From Flagellimonas algicola (GTDB lineage Bacteria; Bacteroidota; Bacteroidia; Flavobacteriales; Flavobacteriaceae), in assembly GCF_005937185.1 (NCBI RefSeq), contig NZ_VCNI01000001.1, forward strand, positions 366,656 through 430,655: a stretch of DNA of 64,000 bases. Direction: 5' to 3'. The position numbers and the translations under genes are program-made. Under the pieces are notes generated by a model. The model did not search any database and was not told the DNA's origin. It worked only from the letters and a program-made list of their open reading frames with translations. Below, piece by piece: positions 35,125-43,131 of the stretch; position 1 is the stretch's first letter, and each line of letters starts with the position of its first letter.

Positions 35125-35132
35125 TACTTTTG
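35125..35132 (+). promoter_or_regulatory. -7 box 6 nt before menD
   Basis: TACTTTTG matches TAnnTTTG and ends 6 nt before the ATG at 35139, suggesting that menD also has its own, possibly leaderless, transcript. Confidence 0.45.
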
Positions 35133-35138
35133 TAATCC

Positions 35139-36860
35139 ATGATGTACTCCAATATCCCCTCGGCCCAAACCTTGGTTCTTTATTTTCAATCTAGGGGAAT
35201 CAAAAATATTGTGATTTCCCCGGGTTCCAGAAACGCTCCTTTGACCCTGAGTTTTACCAAGCATCCATTTTTTTCCTGTTTTAGCATCGTGGATGAACGT
35301 TGCGCTGCTTTTTTTGCCCTAGGGATAGCCCAACAATTGCAAGAACCTGTGGCCGTGGTATGTACATCAGGGAGCGCTATGTTAAATTTCTATCCGGCAG
35401 TAGCTGAAGCCTTTTATAGTGATATTCCCTTAGTTGTTGTTTCGGCAGATCGACCAACCGATAAGATTGATATAGGGGATGGACAAACCATTAGACAAGA
35501 GCATATTTTTGAAAAACACATTGGGTATTCCGCCAACCTAAAGCAGGATAGTACCCATGGTTTTGAACCGGTCAAATCCAACGACAGCCAAGAGACCATT
35601 CAGGCTTACAATGCATTGGAAATTGGCAAGGCACTCGATTATGCCTTTAAAACGTCTTCCCCGGTTCATATCAATATCCCTTTCGAAGAACCGTTATATG
35701 ATCTAGTTGAAAATCCAACGGTAGAATTGTCAGAGGTTCAAACGATGGATGGTACGCATAACTTGGAGGCGGATTGGTCGCGTTTGCTCCCCATTTGGAA
35801 CTCCAGTCAACGGAAAATGGTATTGATAGGGGTAAACCCTCCCGAGGACTTGGATGCCGCAATAATGGAATTACTGGCAAATGATGAGAGTGTACTGGTT
35901 TTTACCGAAACAACATCCAATGTGCACCATCCCAATTTTTTTCCGAGCATTGATAGTATTGTAGCCCCCATAGAGAAATCTTCAGACCGAGAAAATCTCT
36001 TCAAGTCACTGCAGCCAGATTTGTTGGTTACCCTTGGTGGACTGATCGTTTCCAAAAAGATTAAAGCGTTCTTGCGCAAGTACCAACCAAAGCATCACTG
36101 GCATATCGATTCCAAGAAGGCCTATGATACCTTTTATTGCTTATCTGAACATATAACAACCCATCCAAACACCTTTTTTGGAAATGGTTTGGGGAATTTT
36201 CAAAAAATTGAAAGCTCATACAGAAATGAATGGCTACAAACCAAAAATAATTATGAGCTAAAGAGACAGGCCTATCTCGATAAAATTGCGTATTCCGATT
36301 TTATCGTTTTCCATCAAATCCAGAGTGGAATACCCAAGGATTATCAAGTGCATTTGGCAAACAGTTCTACGGTAAGGTACAATCAATTGTTCCCTATGGA
36401 TCCGTCCTTGCATGTTTACTGCAATCGTGGAACCAGTGGAATAGATGGCAGTACTTCTACAGCAATAGGAGCGTCCATTTATTATAATAATCCAAGCTTA
36501 TTGATTACTGGGGATTTGAGTTTTTTCTACGATAGTAATGGACTTTGGAACCAATACATACGACCAGACTTCCGAATTATATTAATCAACAACTCAGGAG
36601 GAGGAATCTTTAGGATTCTTCCTGGCTTTGAAGAAACGAAAGAATTTTCCACTTTTTTTGAAACCAGTCATCAGCATAAAGCCAAACACTTGGCGCAAAT
36701 GTTTCAATTTGAATATATAAAAGCAGGGAACGAAAAAGAAGTTGAACTGGCCCTGAAAAACTTCTATGAACCCTCTCAAAAGCCCAAGATTTTGGAAATC
36801 TTCACTCCAAGGCAAATCAATAACAAAATTTTGCTCAGCTACTTCGATTTCATATCTTAG
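35139..36860 (+). CDS. menD: SEPHCHC synthase MenD
   Basis: 573 residues, thiamine-diphosphate enzyme. N-terminal pyrimidine-binding domain: NIVISPGSRNAPLTLSF and VDERCAAFFALGIAQ. C-terminal PP domain: ATAIGASIYY, LLITGDLSFFYD and LINNSGGGIFRILPG. It joins isochorismate and 2-oxoglutarate in menaquinone synthesis. Two tandem ATG codons; the first is used. It follows menF in the same direction. Confidence 0.95.
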   Translation: MMYSNIPSAQTLVLYFQSRGIKNIVISPGSRNAPLTLSFTKHPFFSCFSIVDERCAAFFALGIAQQLQEPVAVVCTSGSAMLNFYPAVAEAFYSDIPLVVVSADRPTDKIDIGDGQTIRQEHIFEKHIGYSANLKQDSTHGFEPVKSNDSQETIQAYNALEIGKALDYAFKTSSPVHINIPFEEPLYDLVENPTVELSEVQTMDGTHNLEADWSRLLPIWNSSQRKMVLIGVNPPEDLDAAIMELLANDESVLVFTETTSNVHHPNFFPSIDSIVAPIEKSSDRENLFKSLQPDLLVTLGGLIVSKKIKAFLRKYQPKHHWHIDSKKAYDTFYCLSEHITTHPNTFFGNGLGNFQKIESSYRNEWLQTKNNYELKRQAYLDKIAYSDFIVFHQIQSGIPKDYQVHLANSSTVRYNQLFPMDPSLHVYCNRGTSGIDGSTSTAIGASIYYNNPSLLITGDLSFFYDSNGLWNQYIRPDFRIILINNSGGGIFRILPGFEETKEFSTFFETSHQHKAKHLAQMFQFEYIKAGNEKEVELALKNFYEPSQKPKILEIFTPRQINNKILLSYFDFIS

Positions 36861-36899
36861 AACCTATAGATAACAACCACAAAAACCAATACGTAAACC

Positions 36900-37241
36900 A
36901 TGAACAAAAGGGAGGAATTAATTGTGAAATACGTCGCCGATATCAAAGAAAAATTTGGTGAAAATCCAGATATGGATTTACTGACCAAGGTAACGGTAGG
37001 CTTAGGACCGTCCATTTATAATTTGGATGCATCCAGGGTTTCGGGGTCTGATGAGAAAGAACTGGACACCGTGAAAAACAATTACCTCATCAACAAACTT
37101 GGGCTCGCTGACAGCGACGAGCTTATGCAGGCTGTGAACGACATAATTGATAAGTATGGCCGTGCTGACAAGAATAAATACAGGGCGGTAATCTACTATA
37201 TGCTCTGTAAGCAGTTTGGAAAAGAGTCTGTCTATAACTAG
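36900..37241 (+). CDS. DUF2853 family protein
   Basis: 113 residues, small acidic helical protein (MNKREELIVKYVADIKEKFG; LTKVTVGLGPSIYNLDASRV; DIIDKYGRADKNKYRAVIYY) matching the DUF2853 family, which is frequent beside men genes in flavobacteria. Function unknown. It lies 39 nt after menD and is followed by a strong terminator, so it ends the thioesterase-menF-menD transcript. Confidence 0.88.
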   Translation: MNKREELIVKYVADIKEKFGENPDMDLLTKVTVGLGPSIYNLDASRVSGSDEKELDTVKNNYLINKLGLADSDELMQAVNDIIDKYGRADKNKYRAVIYYMLCKQFGKESVYN

Positions 37242-37264
37242 ACGGCAATAAAAAATTGTAATAT

Positions 37265-37294
37265 AGCTGGTTTCTTGGGAGACCGGCTTTTTTT
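37265..37294 (+). terminator. terminator after DUF2853 gene
   Basis: 10-bp stem AGCTGGTTTC / GAGACCGGCT with TTGG loop and a T-run. Closes the upstream men transcript. Confidence 0.88.
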
Positions 37295-37312
37295 ATACCC
37301 ATAATTTCAATC

Positions 37313-37320
37313 TACCTTTG
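37313..37320 (+). promoter_or_regulatory. -7 box 4 nt before the CvfB-like gene
   Basis: TACCTTTG matches TAnnTTTG; only 4 nt (CCAA) separate it from the ATG at 37325. Because a terminator lies directly upstream, this is the likely promoter and predicts a leaderless mRNA. Confidence 0.55.
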
Positions 37321-37324
37321 CCAA

Positions 37325-38155
37325 ATGATAGCATTGGGGAATTACAACACACTTAAAGTTTTACGCAGTACGAGAATCGGTCTTTTCTTGGGAGATGAGG
37401 AGGGGACAGAAGTCTTGTTGCCCAACAAATATGTTCCGGAAGATTTTGAGATTGATATGGAATTGAAGGTCTTCTGCTATCTCGACAGTTCGGAAAGGCC
37501 AATTGCCACTACCTTGGAGCCTTATATTATTCGCGACGGATTTGCCTATTTGAAAGTGGTACAGGTGGGCTCATACGGAGCATTTTTGGATTGGGGCCTG
37601 GAAAAACATTTACTGGTTCCCTTTAGGGAACAGGCGGTTCGAATGGAGGAAGGTAAAAGCTACATTGTTCACTGCTATTTGGATGAGGTTACCTTCCGAT
37701 TGACCGGCTCCGGTAGGCTTAATAAATTTCTGTCCAATGAAGGTTTTGACCTTAAACCCAACACCAAAGTGAGTCTTCTTGTAAGTAGAAAAACACCCTT
37801 GGGTTGGGAGGTAGTCATTGAAGACAAATACAAAGGGCTTGTTTTTGAAAGTGATGTCTTTAAGCCCATTGCCATTGGTGATAGGCTCAAGGGATACATC
37901 AAAAGTGTAAGGCCGGATAATAAGATAGATGTTTCCCTGCAACCCCTTGGAGCCAAGATGTTGGAACCAACTGCCAATCTGATACTGGATAAATTAAAGG
38001 AAAACCAGGGATTTCTGCAGCTGCATGACAAGTCAAGCCCGGAAGAGATCAAGACGGAATTACACTTAAGTAAAAAGGCCTTTAAGAAGGCCATAGGTAC
38101 CTTGTATAAAGAGCGAAAGATCGCAATCAAGGACGATGGTATCTATTTACTATAG
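37325..38155 (+). CDS. S1-domain RNA-binding protein (CvfB-like)
   Basis: 276 residues: three S1-like OB folds (about 1-65, 70-140 and 145-215, the second with VVQVGSYGAFLDWGLEKHLL and the third with RLKGYIKSVRPDNKIDVSLQP) and a C-terminal winged helix (ELHLSKKAFKKAIGTLYKER). This is the architecture of CvfB, an RNA-binding regulator described in Staphylococcus. Own promoter box and terminator flank it, so it is monocistronic. Confidence 0.9.
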   Translation: MIALGNYNTLKVLRSTRIGLFLGDEEGTEVLLPNKYVPEDFEIDMELKVFCYLDSSERPIATTLEPYIIRDGFAYLKVVQVGSYGAFLDWGLEKHLLVPFREQAVRMEEGKSYIVHCYLDEVTFRLTGSGRLNKFLSNEGFDLKPNTKVSLLVSRKTPLGWEVVIEDKYKGLVFESDVFKPIAIGDRLKGYIKSVRPDNKIDVSLQPLGAKMLEPTANLILDKLKENQGFLQLHDKSSPEEIKTELHLSKKAFKKAIGTLYKERKIAIKDDGIYLL

Positions 38156-38187
38156 GTAGAATTCCTTTAAATAGTTTAGAAATTGTT

Positions 38188-38216
38188 AACGGATTTGATA
38201 CCAATCCGTTTTTTTC
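38188..38216 (+). terminator. terminator after CvfB-like gene
   Basis: 8-bp stem AACGGATT / AATCCGTT, 7-nt loop, then a T-run. Confidence 0.8.
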
Positions 38217-38231
38217 TTTCCCCAAAAATTA

Positions 38232-38239
38232 TACATTTG
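38232..38239 (+). promoter_or_regulatory. -7 box for SPOR-like/menA unit
   Basis: TACATTTG matches TAnnTTTG, 70 nt before the ATG at 38310. A strong terminator lies just upstream, which supports a new transcription start here. Confidence 0.4.
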
Positions 38240-38309
38240 TATAAGTGTATATTAACTCCTTGACAGCTATCTGATTAGGGTACCGACAGGAAAACTAGAC
38301 TTACCTAAT

Positions 38310-38909
38310 ATGCCATTTATTGAAGAAAGTGATTTACTGGATCTGCATAAGGACATTGATAAAGCCCAAATTATCAATGAAAGACTTTTAGACCAGATAA
38401 AATATAAAAACAAGGATTTGCGCAAAATCAAGCTACAGCGCAATATCCTACTGGGGTTCACTGCACTTTTTGTTGTAGGCACCTTGGCCATAACTTCTTT
38501 TACAGCTGGATTGAGCAGTAAAAATTCGTTTGAGAATCAGAACAGCCTTTTGGTTTCCATAGACAGTTTGGACGTTATCAAAGCCCGAATTGATAACTTA
38601 AAACTTCAAAATGAAGAATTAAGTTTGGTACGGGAATTTTATTTGGCCAAGGCCTTTTTGGAAAAGGAAACCATCTATTCAGTTCAGGTAAAATCCTTTG
38701 TGGACAATAATGTCACCTTGGCTTCCGAAGCATTGACCAATACCCTTTTTGTAAAGACCAATCCCTTCTATGCCTATTCCTTGGGTAACTTTGAAACTTT
38801 GGATGAGGCACAATCCTTTAGGAAGCAGCTGGTCAATATGGGATTCAAGGATGCCTTTGTAGCTTCTTATCAAGATGGGAAGCGAGTTAAAATTGAAGAT
38901 CCGTATTAA
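38310..38909 (+). CDS. single-pass membrane protein with coiled coil and SPOR-like C-terminus
   Basis: 199 residues. Cytosolic N-terminal helix (1-48, charged), one membrane segment (about 49-70, ILLGFTALFVVGTLAI), a coiled-coil region (85-120) and a C-terminal domain with the SPOR-like pattern (IYSVQVKSF; FYAYSLGNFETLDEAQSFRK; GFKDAFVASYQDGKRV). SPOR domains bind denuded peptidoglycan, so a role at the septum or envelope is possible. menA begins 2 nt after its stop. Not a menaquinone enzyme. Confidence 0.78.
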   Translation: MPFIEESDLLDLHKDIDKAQIINERLLDQIKYKNKDLRKIKLQRNILLGFTALFVVGTLAITSFTAGLSSKNSFENQNSLLVSIDSLDVIKARIDNLKLQNEELSLVREFYLAKAFLEKETIYSVQVKSFVDNNVTLASEALTNTLFVKTNPFYAYSLGNFETLDEAQSFRKQLVNMGFKDAFVASYQDGKRVKIEDPY

Positions 38910-38911
38910 TC

Positions 38912-39820
38912 TTGGGGAGTTTTAAGGCTTGGATCCAAGCTGCTAGATTACGCACATTACCACTATCCTTATCAGGTATCATAGTTGGAACAGCATTGGC
39001 TGTTTCCCAAGGACAATTCAACGGCACCATTTTTACCCTGGCTCTGTTGACCACTATAGGATTTCAAGTCACGTCCAATTTTGCCAATGATTATGGGGAT
39101 GGTGTAAAGGGGACCGATAATGAAGATCGCATTGGGCCTGCAAGAGCACTTCAGAGCGGAATCTTATCGCGAAAGGCTTTGAAAAATGGCATCATCATAG
39201 CCATCCTCCTAAGTTTGATATTGGCTTTAACTTTGGTTTATATCTCATTTGGTAAAGAAAACCTGAAATATATCCTCATATTTTCAGTACTGGGCATTTT
39301 AAGTATTTGGGCTGCGATTCGGTATACAATGGGCGATAATCCCTATGGTTATTTGGGATTGGGAGATGTCTTTGTTTTCCTGTTCTTTGGCTTGTTGGGT
39401 GTATTGGGGAGTATGTTTTTATATACCAAGTCTTTGGATTGGATTTCTACACTTCCTGCAATTTCCATAGGACTGTTGTGTGTGGGCGTTCTTAATTTGA
39501 ACAATTTGAGGGATGTGGTTTCGGATAAAAAACACGGCAAAAACACCTTAGTGGTCAAAATGGGTTTTGAAAATGGCAAGCACTACCATATGTTCTTGAT
39601 TGTATTGTCTTTTTTCTGTTTTTTGACCTATTCTATTTTAAGAATCAAGGAATTTCAATATTGGTTTTATCTATTGGCCTTTATTCCCATTTTTGTTCAC
39701 TTGACTAAAGTGGTACGTACCAAGGAGCCCATTTTGCTGGATGGGGAACTCAAAAAATTAGCGCTAAGTACATTTTTGCTGTCTCTTTTGTTCTTCATGG
39801 CAGTAAAGTTTTTTTTGTAA
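38912..39820 (+). CDS. menA: 1,4-dihydroxy-2-naphthoate polyprenyltransferase MenA
   Basis: 302 residues with a TTG start at 38912; homologues begin with the same AARLRTLPLS segment and no ATG exists upstream before the previous stop. UbiA-family membrane prenyltransferase with about 8 helices, first Asp-rich motif in NFANDYGDGVKGTDNEDR and second in LNLNNLRDVVSDKKHGK. It attaches the isoprenoid tail in menaquinone synthesis. It starts 2 nt after the SPOR-like gene and is probably translationally coupled. Confidence 0.93.
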   Translation: MGSFKAWIQAARLRTLPLSLSGIIVGTALAVSQGQFNGTIFTLALLTTIGFQVTSNFANDYGDGVKGTDNEDRIGPARALQSGILSRKALKNGIIIAILLSLILALTLVYISFGKENLKYILIFSVLGILSIWAAIRYTMGDNPYGYLGLGDVFVFLFFGLLGVLGSMFLYTKSLDWISTLPAISIGLLCVGVLNLNNLRDVVSDKKHGKNTLVVKMGFENGKHYHMFLIVLSFFCFLTYSILRIKEFQYWFYLLAFIPIFVHLTKVVRTKEPILLDGELKKLALSTFLLSLLFFMAVKFFL

Positions 39821-39853
39821 TTTTGGTCAGCAACCCACTAAACATTAGACAAT

Positions 39854-40609
39854 TTGGAACACGCCATTAAAATATTGATTGTAGAGGACAACGTAATTAT
39901 TGCAGATGATATGCAATCCATGCTGGAGGAAATCGGCTATGAGATTGTTGACAATGTAATAGTGTACGAGCAGGCTGTGGAGGTACTGAAGAACAACCAT
40001 GTGGATTTAGTACTGATTGATATCATACTGGCTTCGGACAAAACAGGAATAGATCTTGGAAAACATATAAGGGATGTGTACAACATTCCTTTCATCTTTG
40101 TTACCTCCAACTCGGACAGAGCTACTGTTGAAAATGCCAAGACGGTTAAACCCGATGGCTACTTGGTAAAACCATTCGAGCAACAAGACCTTTATACCTC
40201 CATAGAAATTGCACTTTCCAATTTCGATTATGCAAGAAAAGAGAAGAGCAAAGAGATTGCCGGGAATGAAGGAGATACTTTTACCTCCAACTCTGTATTG
40301 AAGGATTCCATTTTTGTAAAAAAACAACACCTGTATTACAGAATTCAATTTAGCGACATTCAGTTCATCAAAGCGGACAATGTTTATTTGGAAGTAAATA
40401 CGGTGGATAAGAAATTCTTGGTAAGATCACCCTTGAAAGATTATTTGGAAAAACTTCCAAAGAATAAATTCTATAGGGCGCATAAATCCTACATTGTAAA
40501 TGTTGATCATATTGACGCCATAAACTCCAAGGACATCATGATCAACAACAACCTCATTCCAATTTCCAAAGATTTCAAGGAATTTATCATTTCTTCTATG
40601 AACAGCTAA
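39854..40609 (+). CDS. LytTR family response regulator
   Basis: 251 residues with a TTG start at 39854 (product begins MEHAIKILIVEDN); no upstream ATG in frame fits. Receiver domain 1-125 with E11/D12, phospho-acceptor D56 (LVLIDIILA), T84 and K106 (GYLVKPF). LytTR DNA-binding domain about 150-251 (YYRIQFSDIQFIKADNVYLE; KFYRAHKSYIVNVDHI). A TPR histidine kinase gene follows after a 511-bp spacer containing 9-bp direct repeats spaced like LytTR sites. It ends in a strong terminator. Confidence 0.92.
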   Translation: MEHAIKILIVEDNVIIADDMQSMLEEIGYEIVDNVIVYEQAVEVLKNNHVDLVLIDIILASDKTGIDLGKHIRDVYNIPFIFVTSNSDRATVENAKTVKPDGYLVKPFEQQDLYTSIEIALSNFDYARKEKSKEIAGNEGDTFTSNSVLKDSIFVKKQHLYYRIQFSDIQFIKADNVYLEVNTVDKKFLVRSPLKDYLEKLPKNKFYRAHKSYIVNVDHIDAINSKDIMINNNLIPISKDFKEFIISSMNS

Positions 40610-40634
40610 CGCGATTAGAGGAATAAGAATATTT

Positions 40635-40662
40635 AAGGGTGCCTTTTGGCACCTTTTTTTAT
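40635..40662 (+). terminator. terminator after LytTR regulator
   Basis: Stem AAGGGTGCC / GGCACCTTT with TTTT-type loop and T-run. Confidence 0.85.
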
Positions 40663-40806
40663 ATCACACACTCAATTGTAGGAATTACCACAGGATTTGG
40701 ATGGTTCACAACATTAGTTTCGTCGTCTAGCGGAACGCCCATACTTTAGCAGTGTTATTAATTCAGAAAAGTAATTTTTTCATTTTCATATAGTGTTCTC
40801 GTAAAA

Positions 40807-40837
40807 GGGTCTTGTCGTAATTGGCAGGACCTTTTTT
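40807..40837 (+). terminator. orphan intrinsic terminator
   Basis: 9-bp stem GGTCTTGTC / GGCAGGACC with 6-nt loop GTAATT and six T. No protein gene lies between it and the previous terminator 145 bp upstream, so it either backs up that terminator or ends a small RNA. Confidence 0.75.
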
Positions 40838-40922
40838 GGTTTTACAAATATTTTGGTGACCAATCGTTCCGCGAAATGCATAAAACACCGACAAAATACA
40901 TTTTTGCATACAACAGAGATGG

Positions 40923-40953
40923 TTTCACAACAGAAATGGACACTTTCACAACA
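40923..40953 (+). promoter_or_regulatory. direct-repeat operator, probable LytTR binding site
   Basis: TTTCACAACA at 40923-40932 and again at 40944-40953: identical 10-mers with an exact 21-bp period (two helical turns). LytTR regulators bind two 9-bp direct repeats separated by about 12 bp, which is this geometry. The site lies about 29-59 bp upstream of the -7 box at 40982, whose -33 element is poor, as expected for an activated promoter. A third copy is at 40705-40713. Confidence 0.55.
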
Positions 40954-40981
40954 ATACCCAATAAGTCTTTTCGAATGCATT

Positions 40982-40989
40982 TAATTTTG
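40982..40989 (+). promoter_or_regulatory. -7 box for the histidine kinase gene
   Basis: TAATTTTG matches TAnnTTTG; no TTG at -33. Leader of about 130 nt before ATG 41121. The repeated operator sits directly upstream. Confidence 0.4.
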
Positions 40990-41120
40990 TTTCAAATCCT
41001 ACGTTAAATTAAGGAGGACACCATTGAATTGGAAGCAGGAATGATGAGACACTGACCTAGGAAACAACAAAAAACTGAACGTACAAACTAAAATCTTCTT
41101 AAGCACTACCCGTAAGATTA

Positions 41121-43082
41121 ATGATGCATAACCTCAAACCATTATTTTCAGTCCTTTTCTTTGTACTGCTGTTGAATGTCTCCGCACAATCCGTAGAAAG
41201 CGAAGAAATCAGTGCTTTGACGGAATTCCAGAACACGAATGGCTCCCAGGACAGGTTTGATGTTTTCTTTACCGTAGTCAATCGATACAACGTTAACTCT
41301 GCCTATGATTGGTTGGATACCGTTAAAGTCTACCTTTCCAATGCCCAAAAAATAAATGATAGCCTAGCTACACAGTTGTATAAGGTAATGCAGGCGCAAT
41401 TGTACAATGATTTAGGGGAGTACGATAAAAGTATAGCATTAGCCATGGAACTCTATGCAGCAAAAGATACCATGGACGCCGGTTCCAGAAAGGTAATTTT
41501 GGATGTATTGGACAACAACTACGCAAATCTTCAACTGTACGACAAGCAGATTGAAATCCGAAAGCAAAAACGTGAGTTTGGTTATACTGACAATGTGGCT
41601 TTCTATGATATCTACAGCAACCTTGGTCTGCACCGAAAAGCTAGGAACCAATATATTATGGAGGTTAAGCCCACCATTGCCGACAATGATTCCTATGGTC
41701 TGGCCAAGTATCACAGCAAAGTGGGTAACTATCTCAGATTGGACAATTCGGCGCCAACGGCCCTGAGCGAGTTGAAAAAAGCAAAGGCTTATTTGGATGT
41801 GTTTCTGAACGATATCTCCAAGGAAAAGACCGAGGAACAGCTTTTTGAAAGCGAATTGCTCAAGGCAGAAATTGAAGGTAACATAGGGAAATGCCATGTG
41901 TTGCTCAGCGAATACGAAGAAGCCATTCCGCTATTGGAAAATAGCATTGAAGTGTTGAACACCTCTTCCAGCAACGATCATAAAAGCGAGGTAATTGAGA
42001 ACACCCTAAACCTTGCCGATGCAAATTTACATTTGGAAAGGTATGTTGCCGCCAAGCGTAGTCTGGATATTCAATTTGAAAACATTAGTATACTACAAAA
42101 TATTAAGCGCAACAGTTTGCTGGCCGCTTTTTATGACAAAGTGGAGAACTTCAGAAGTGCGGCTTTGTATTATAAGCGTAACGAACGCATTAAGGATTCC
42201 CTGACCCAAAAACAATCATCCATTATCAAACAACAATTGGTGACCATAGTGGCCAATGAGGATTTGGAAAATTCCCAACGTTTGATAGATGAGCAAAAGC
42301 GTATCAATGAATTGGCCCGAAGCGAGATGAAGGCCAAGGACGAGCGAATCAATTTGGTGTTTATCTCCTTGATTTTCACGCTGCTTGGTTTTGCAGGATT
42401 GGTGTATGCGTATCTAAAAAGTATTAAAAACCAGCGACTGATTGCGGAACAAAAGCACATCATTGAAAATGCCTTGGTGGAGAAGGATTCCTTATTGAAA
42501 GAAATTCATCATAGGGTAAAGAACAATCTTCAGATGGTTTCCAGTCTATTGAGCCTTCAGACCAAAAACACCAGAAGCAAATCTGCGATTGAGGCCTTGG
42601 AAGAAGGAAAGAGTAGGGTAAAGGCCATGGCCTTGATCCATCAAAAGCTCTATCAAAATGATGATTTATCAGTCATTGAAATGCAGGGCTATATCGAAAG
42701 CTTGATCAATAGCGTGCAGTCTGTTTATAAAAAAGGTGGTCATAACATCAGTATTACCATAGACGCGGAGGGTACCGAATTGGATATAGACAGGGCCATT
42801 CCATTTGGGTTGATTCTGAACGAACTTGTTTCCAACTCTTTTAAATATGCTTTCCCGGAAAATGACGAAAATGGAAAAATCTACATCCACCTTCGAAAAA
42901 ATGGTGACCAAGGCTATTTTGAATATACCGACAACGGAATAGGTCTGCCGGAAGATGCGGATGAACGCGCCCATTCCTCCATGGGAATCCGCTTGATGAA
43001 CAGATTGGTGAACCAACTCCAGTCTAAACTCAATATTGACAAGGCCACCGAGGGAGTCCGTTTTTGGTTCAACTTCAGCTAA
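41121..43082 (+). CDS. TPR-containing sensor histidine kinase (HisKA_2 type)
   Basis: 653 residues. Signal peptide at 1-22, periplasmic TPR-like helical region (about 60-390), one membrane helix (about 410-430, LVFISLIFTLLGFAGLVYAY), then a HisKA_2 dimerisation domain with H box EIHHRVKNNLQMVSSLLSLQ and a HATPase domain (NELVSNSFKYAFPEN; TDNGIGLPED; GIRLMNRLVNQL). It probably phosphorylates the LytTR regulator encoded just upstream. Two adjacent ATG codons (41121, 41124). Confidence 0.92.
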   Translation: MMHNLKPLFSVLFFVLLLNVSAQSVESEEISALTEFQNTNGSQDRFDVFFTVVNRYNVNSAYDWLDTVKVYLSNAQKINDSLATQLYKVMQAQLYNDLGEYDKSIALAMELYAAKDTMDAGSRKVILDVLDNNYANLQLYDKQIEIRKQKREFGYTDNVAFYDIYSNLGLHRKARNQYIMEVKPTIADNDSYGLAKYHSKVGNYLRLDNSAPTALSELKKAKAYLDVFLNDISKEKTEEQLFESELLKAEIEGNIGKCHVLLSEYEEAIPLLENSIEVLNTSSSNDHKSEVIENTLNLADANLHLERYVAAKRSLDIQFENISILQNIKRNSLLAAFYDKVENFRSAALYYKRNERIKDSLTQKQSSIIKQQLVTIVANEDLENSQRLIDEQKRINELARSEMKAKDERINLVFISLIFTLLGFAGLVYAYLKSIKNQRLIAEQKHIIENALVEKDSLLKEIHHRVKNNLQMVSSLLSLQTKNTRSKSAIEALEEGKSRVKAMALIHQKLYQNDDLSVIEMQGYIESLINSVQSVYKKGGHNISITIDAEGTELDIDRAIPFGLILNELVSNSFKYAFPENDENGKIYIHLRKNGDQGYFEYTDNGIGLPEDADERAHSSMGIRLMNRLVNQLQSKLNIDKATEGVRFWFNFS

Positions 43083-43113
43083 ACAATTTCCTTTCATTGC
43101 ATCCTAAATTGGT

Positions 43114-43121
43114 TAAATTTG
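43114..43121 (+). promoter_or_regulatory. -7 box for menC unit
   Basis: TAAATTTG matches TAnnTTTG, 10 nt before the ATG at 43132. The nearest TTG (43097-43099) is only 14 nt upstream. Confidence 0.4.
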
Positions 43122-43131
43122 AAGCCAACGG

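Larger units (their letters stand above)
40663..41120. other. gene-free regulatory spacer between LytTR regulator and histidine kinase
   Basis: 458 bp without a credible gene. It contains three TTCACAACA copies (40705, 40924, 40945), a second stand-alone terminator (40807-40837) with no gene before it, and a -7 box at 40982-40989. A Cys-rich reading frame on the minus strand (40786-40980) spans the hairpin and is not believed. Confidence 0.6.

Noticed and set aside
40786..40980. 64-codon cysteine-rich minus-strand frame in the LytTR/kinase spacer
   Set aside because: It runs through an intrinsic terminator hairpin and the direct-repeat operator; no promoter and no family resemblance.
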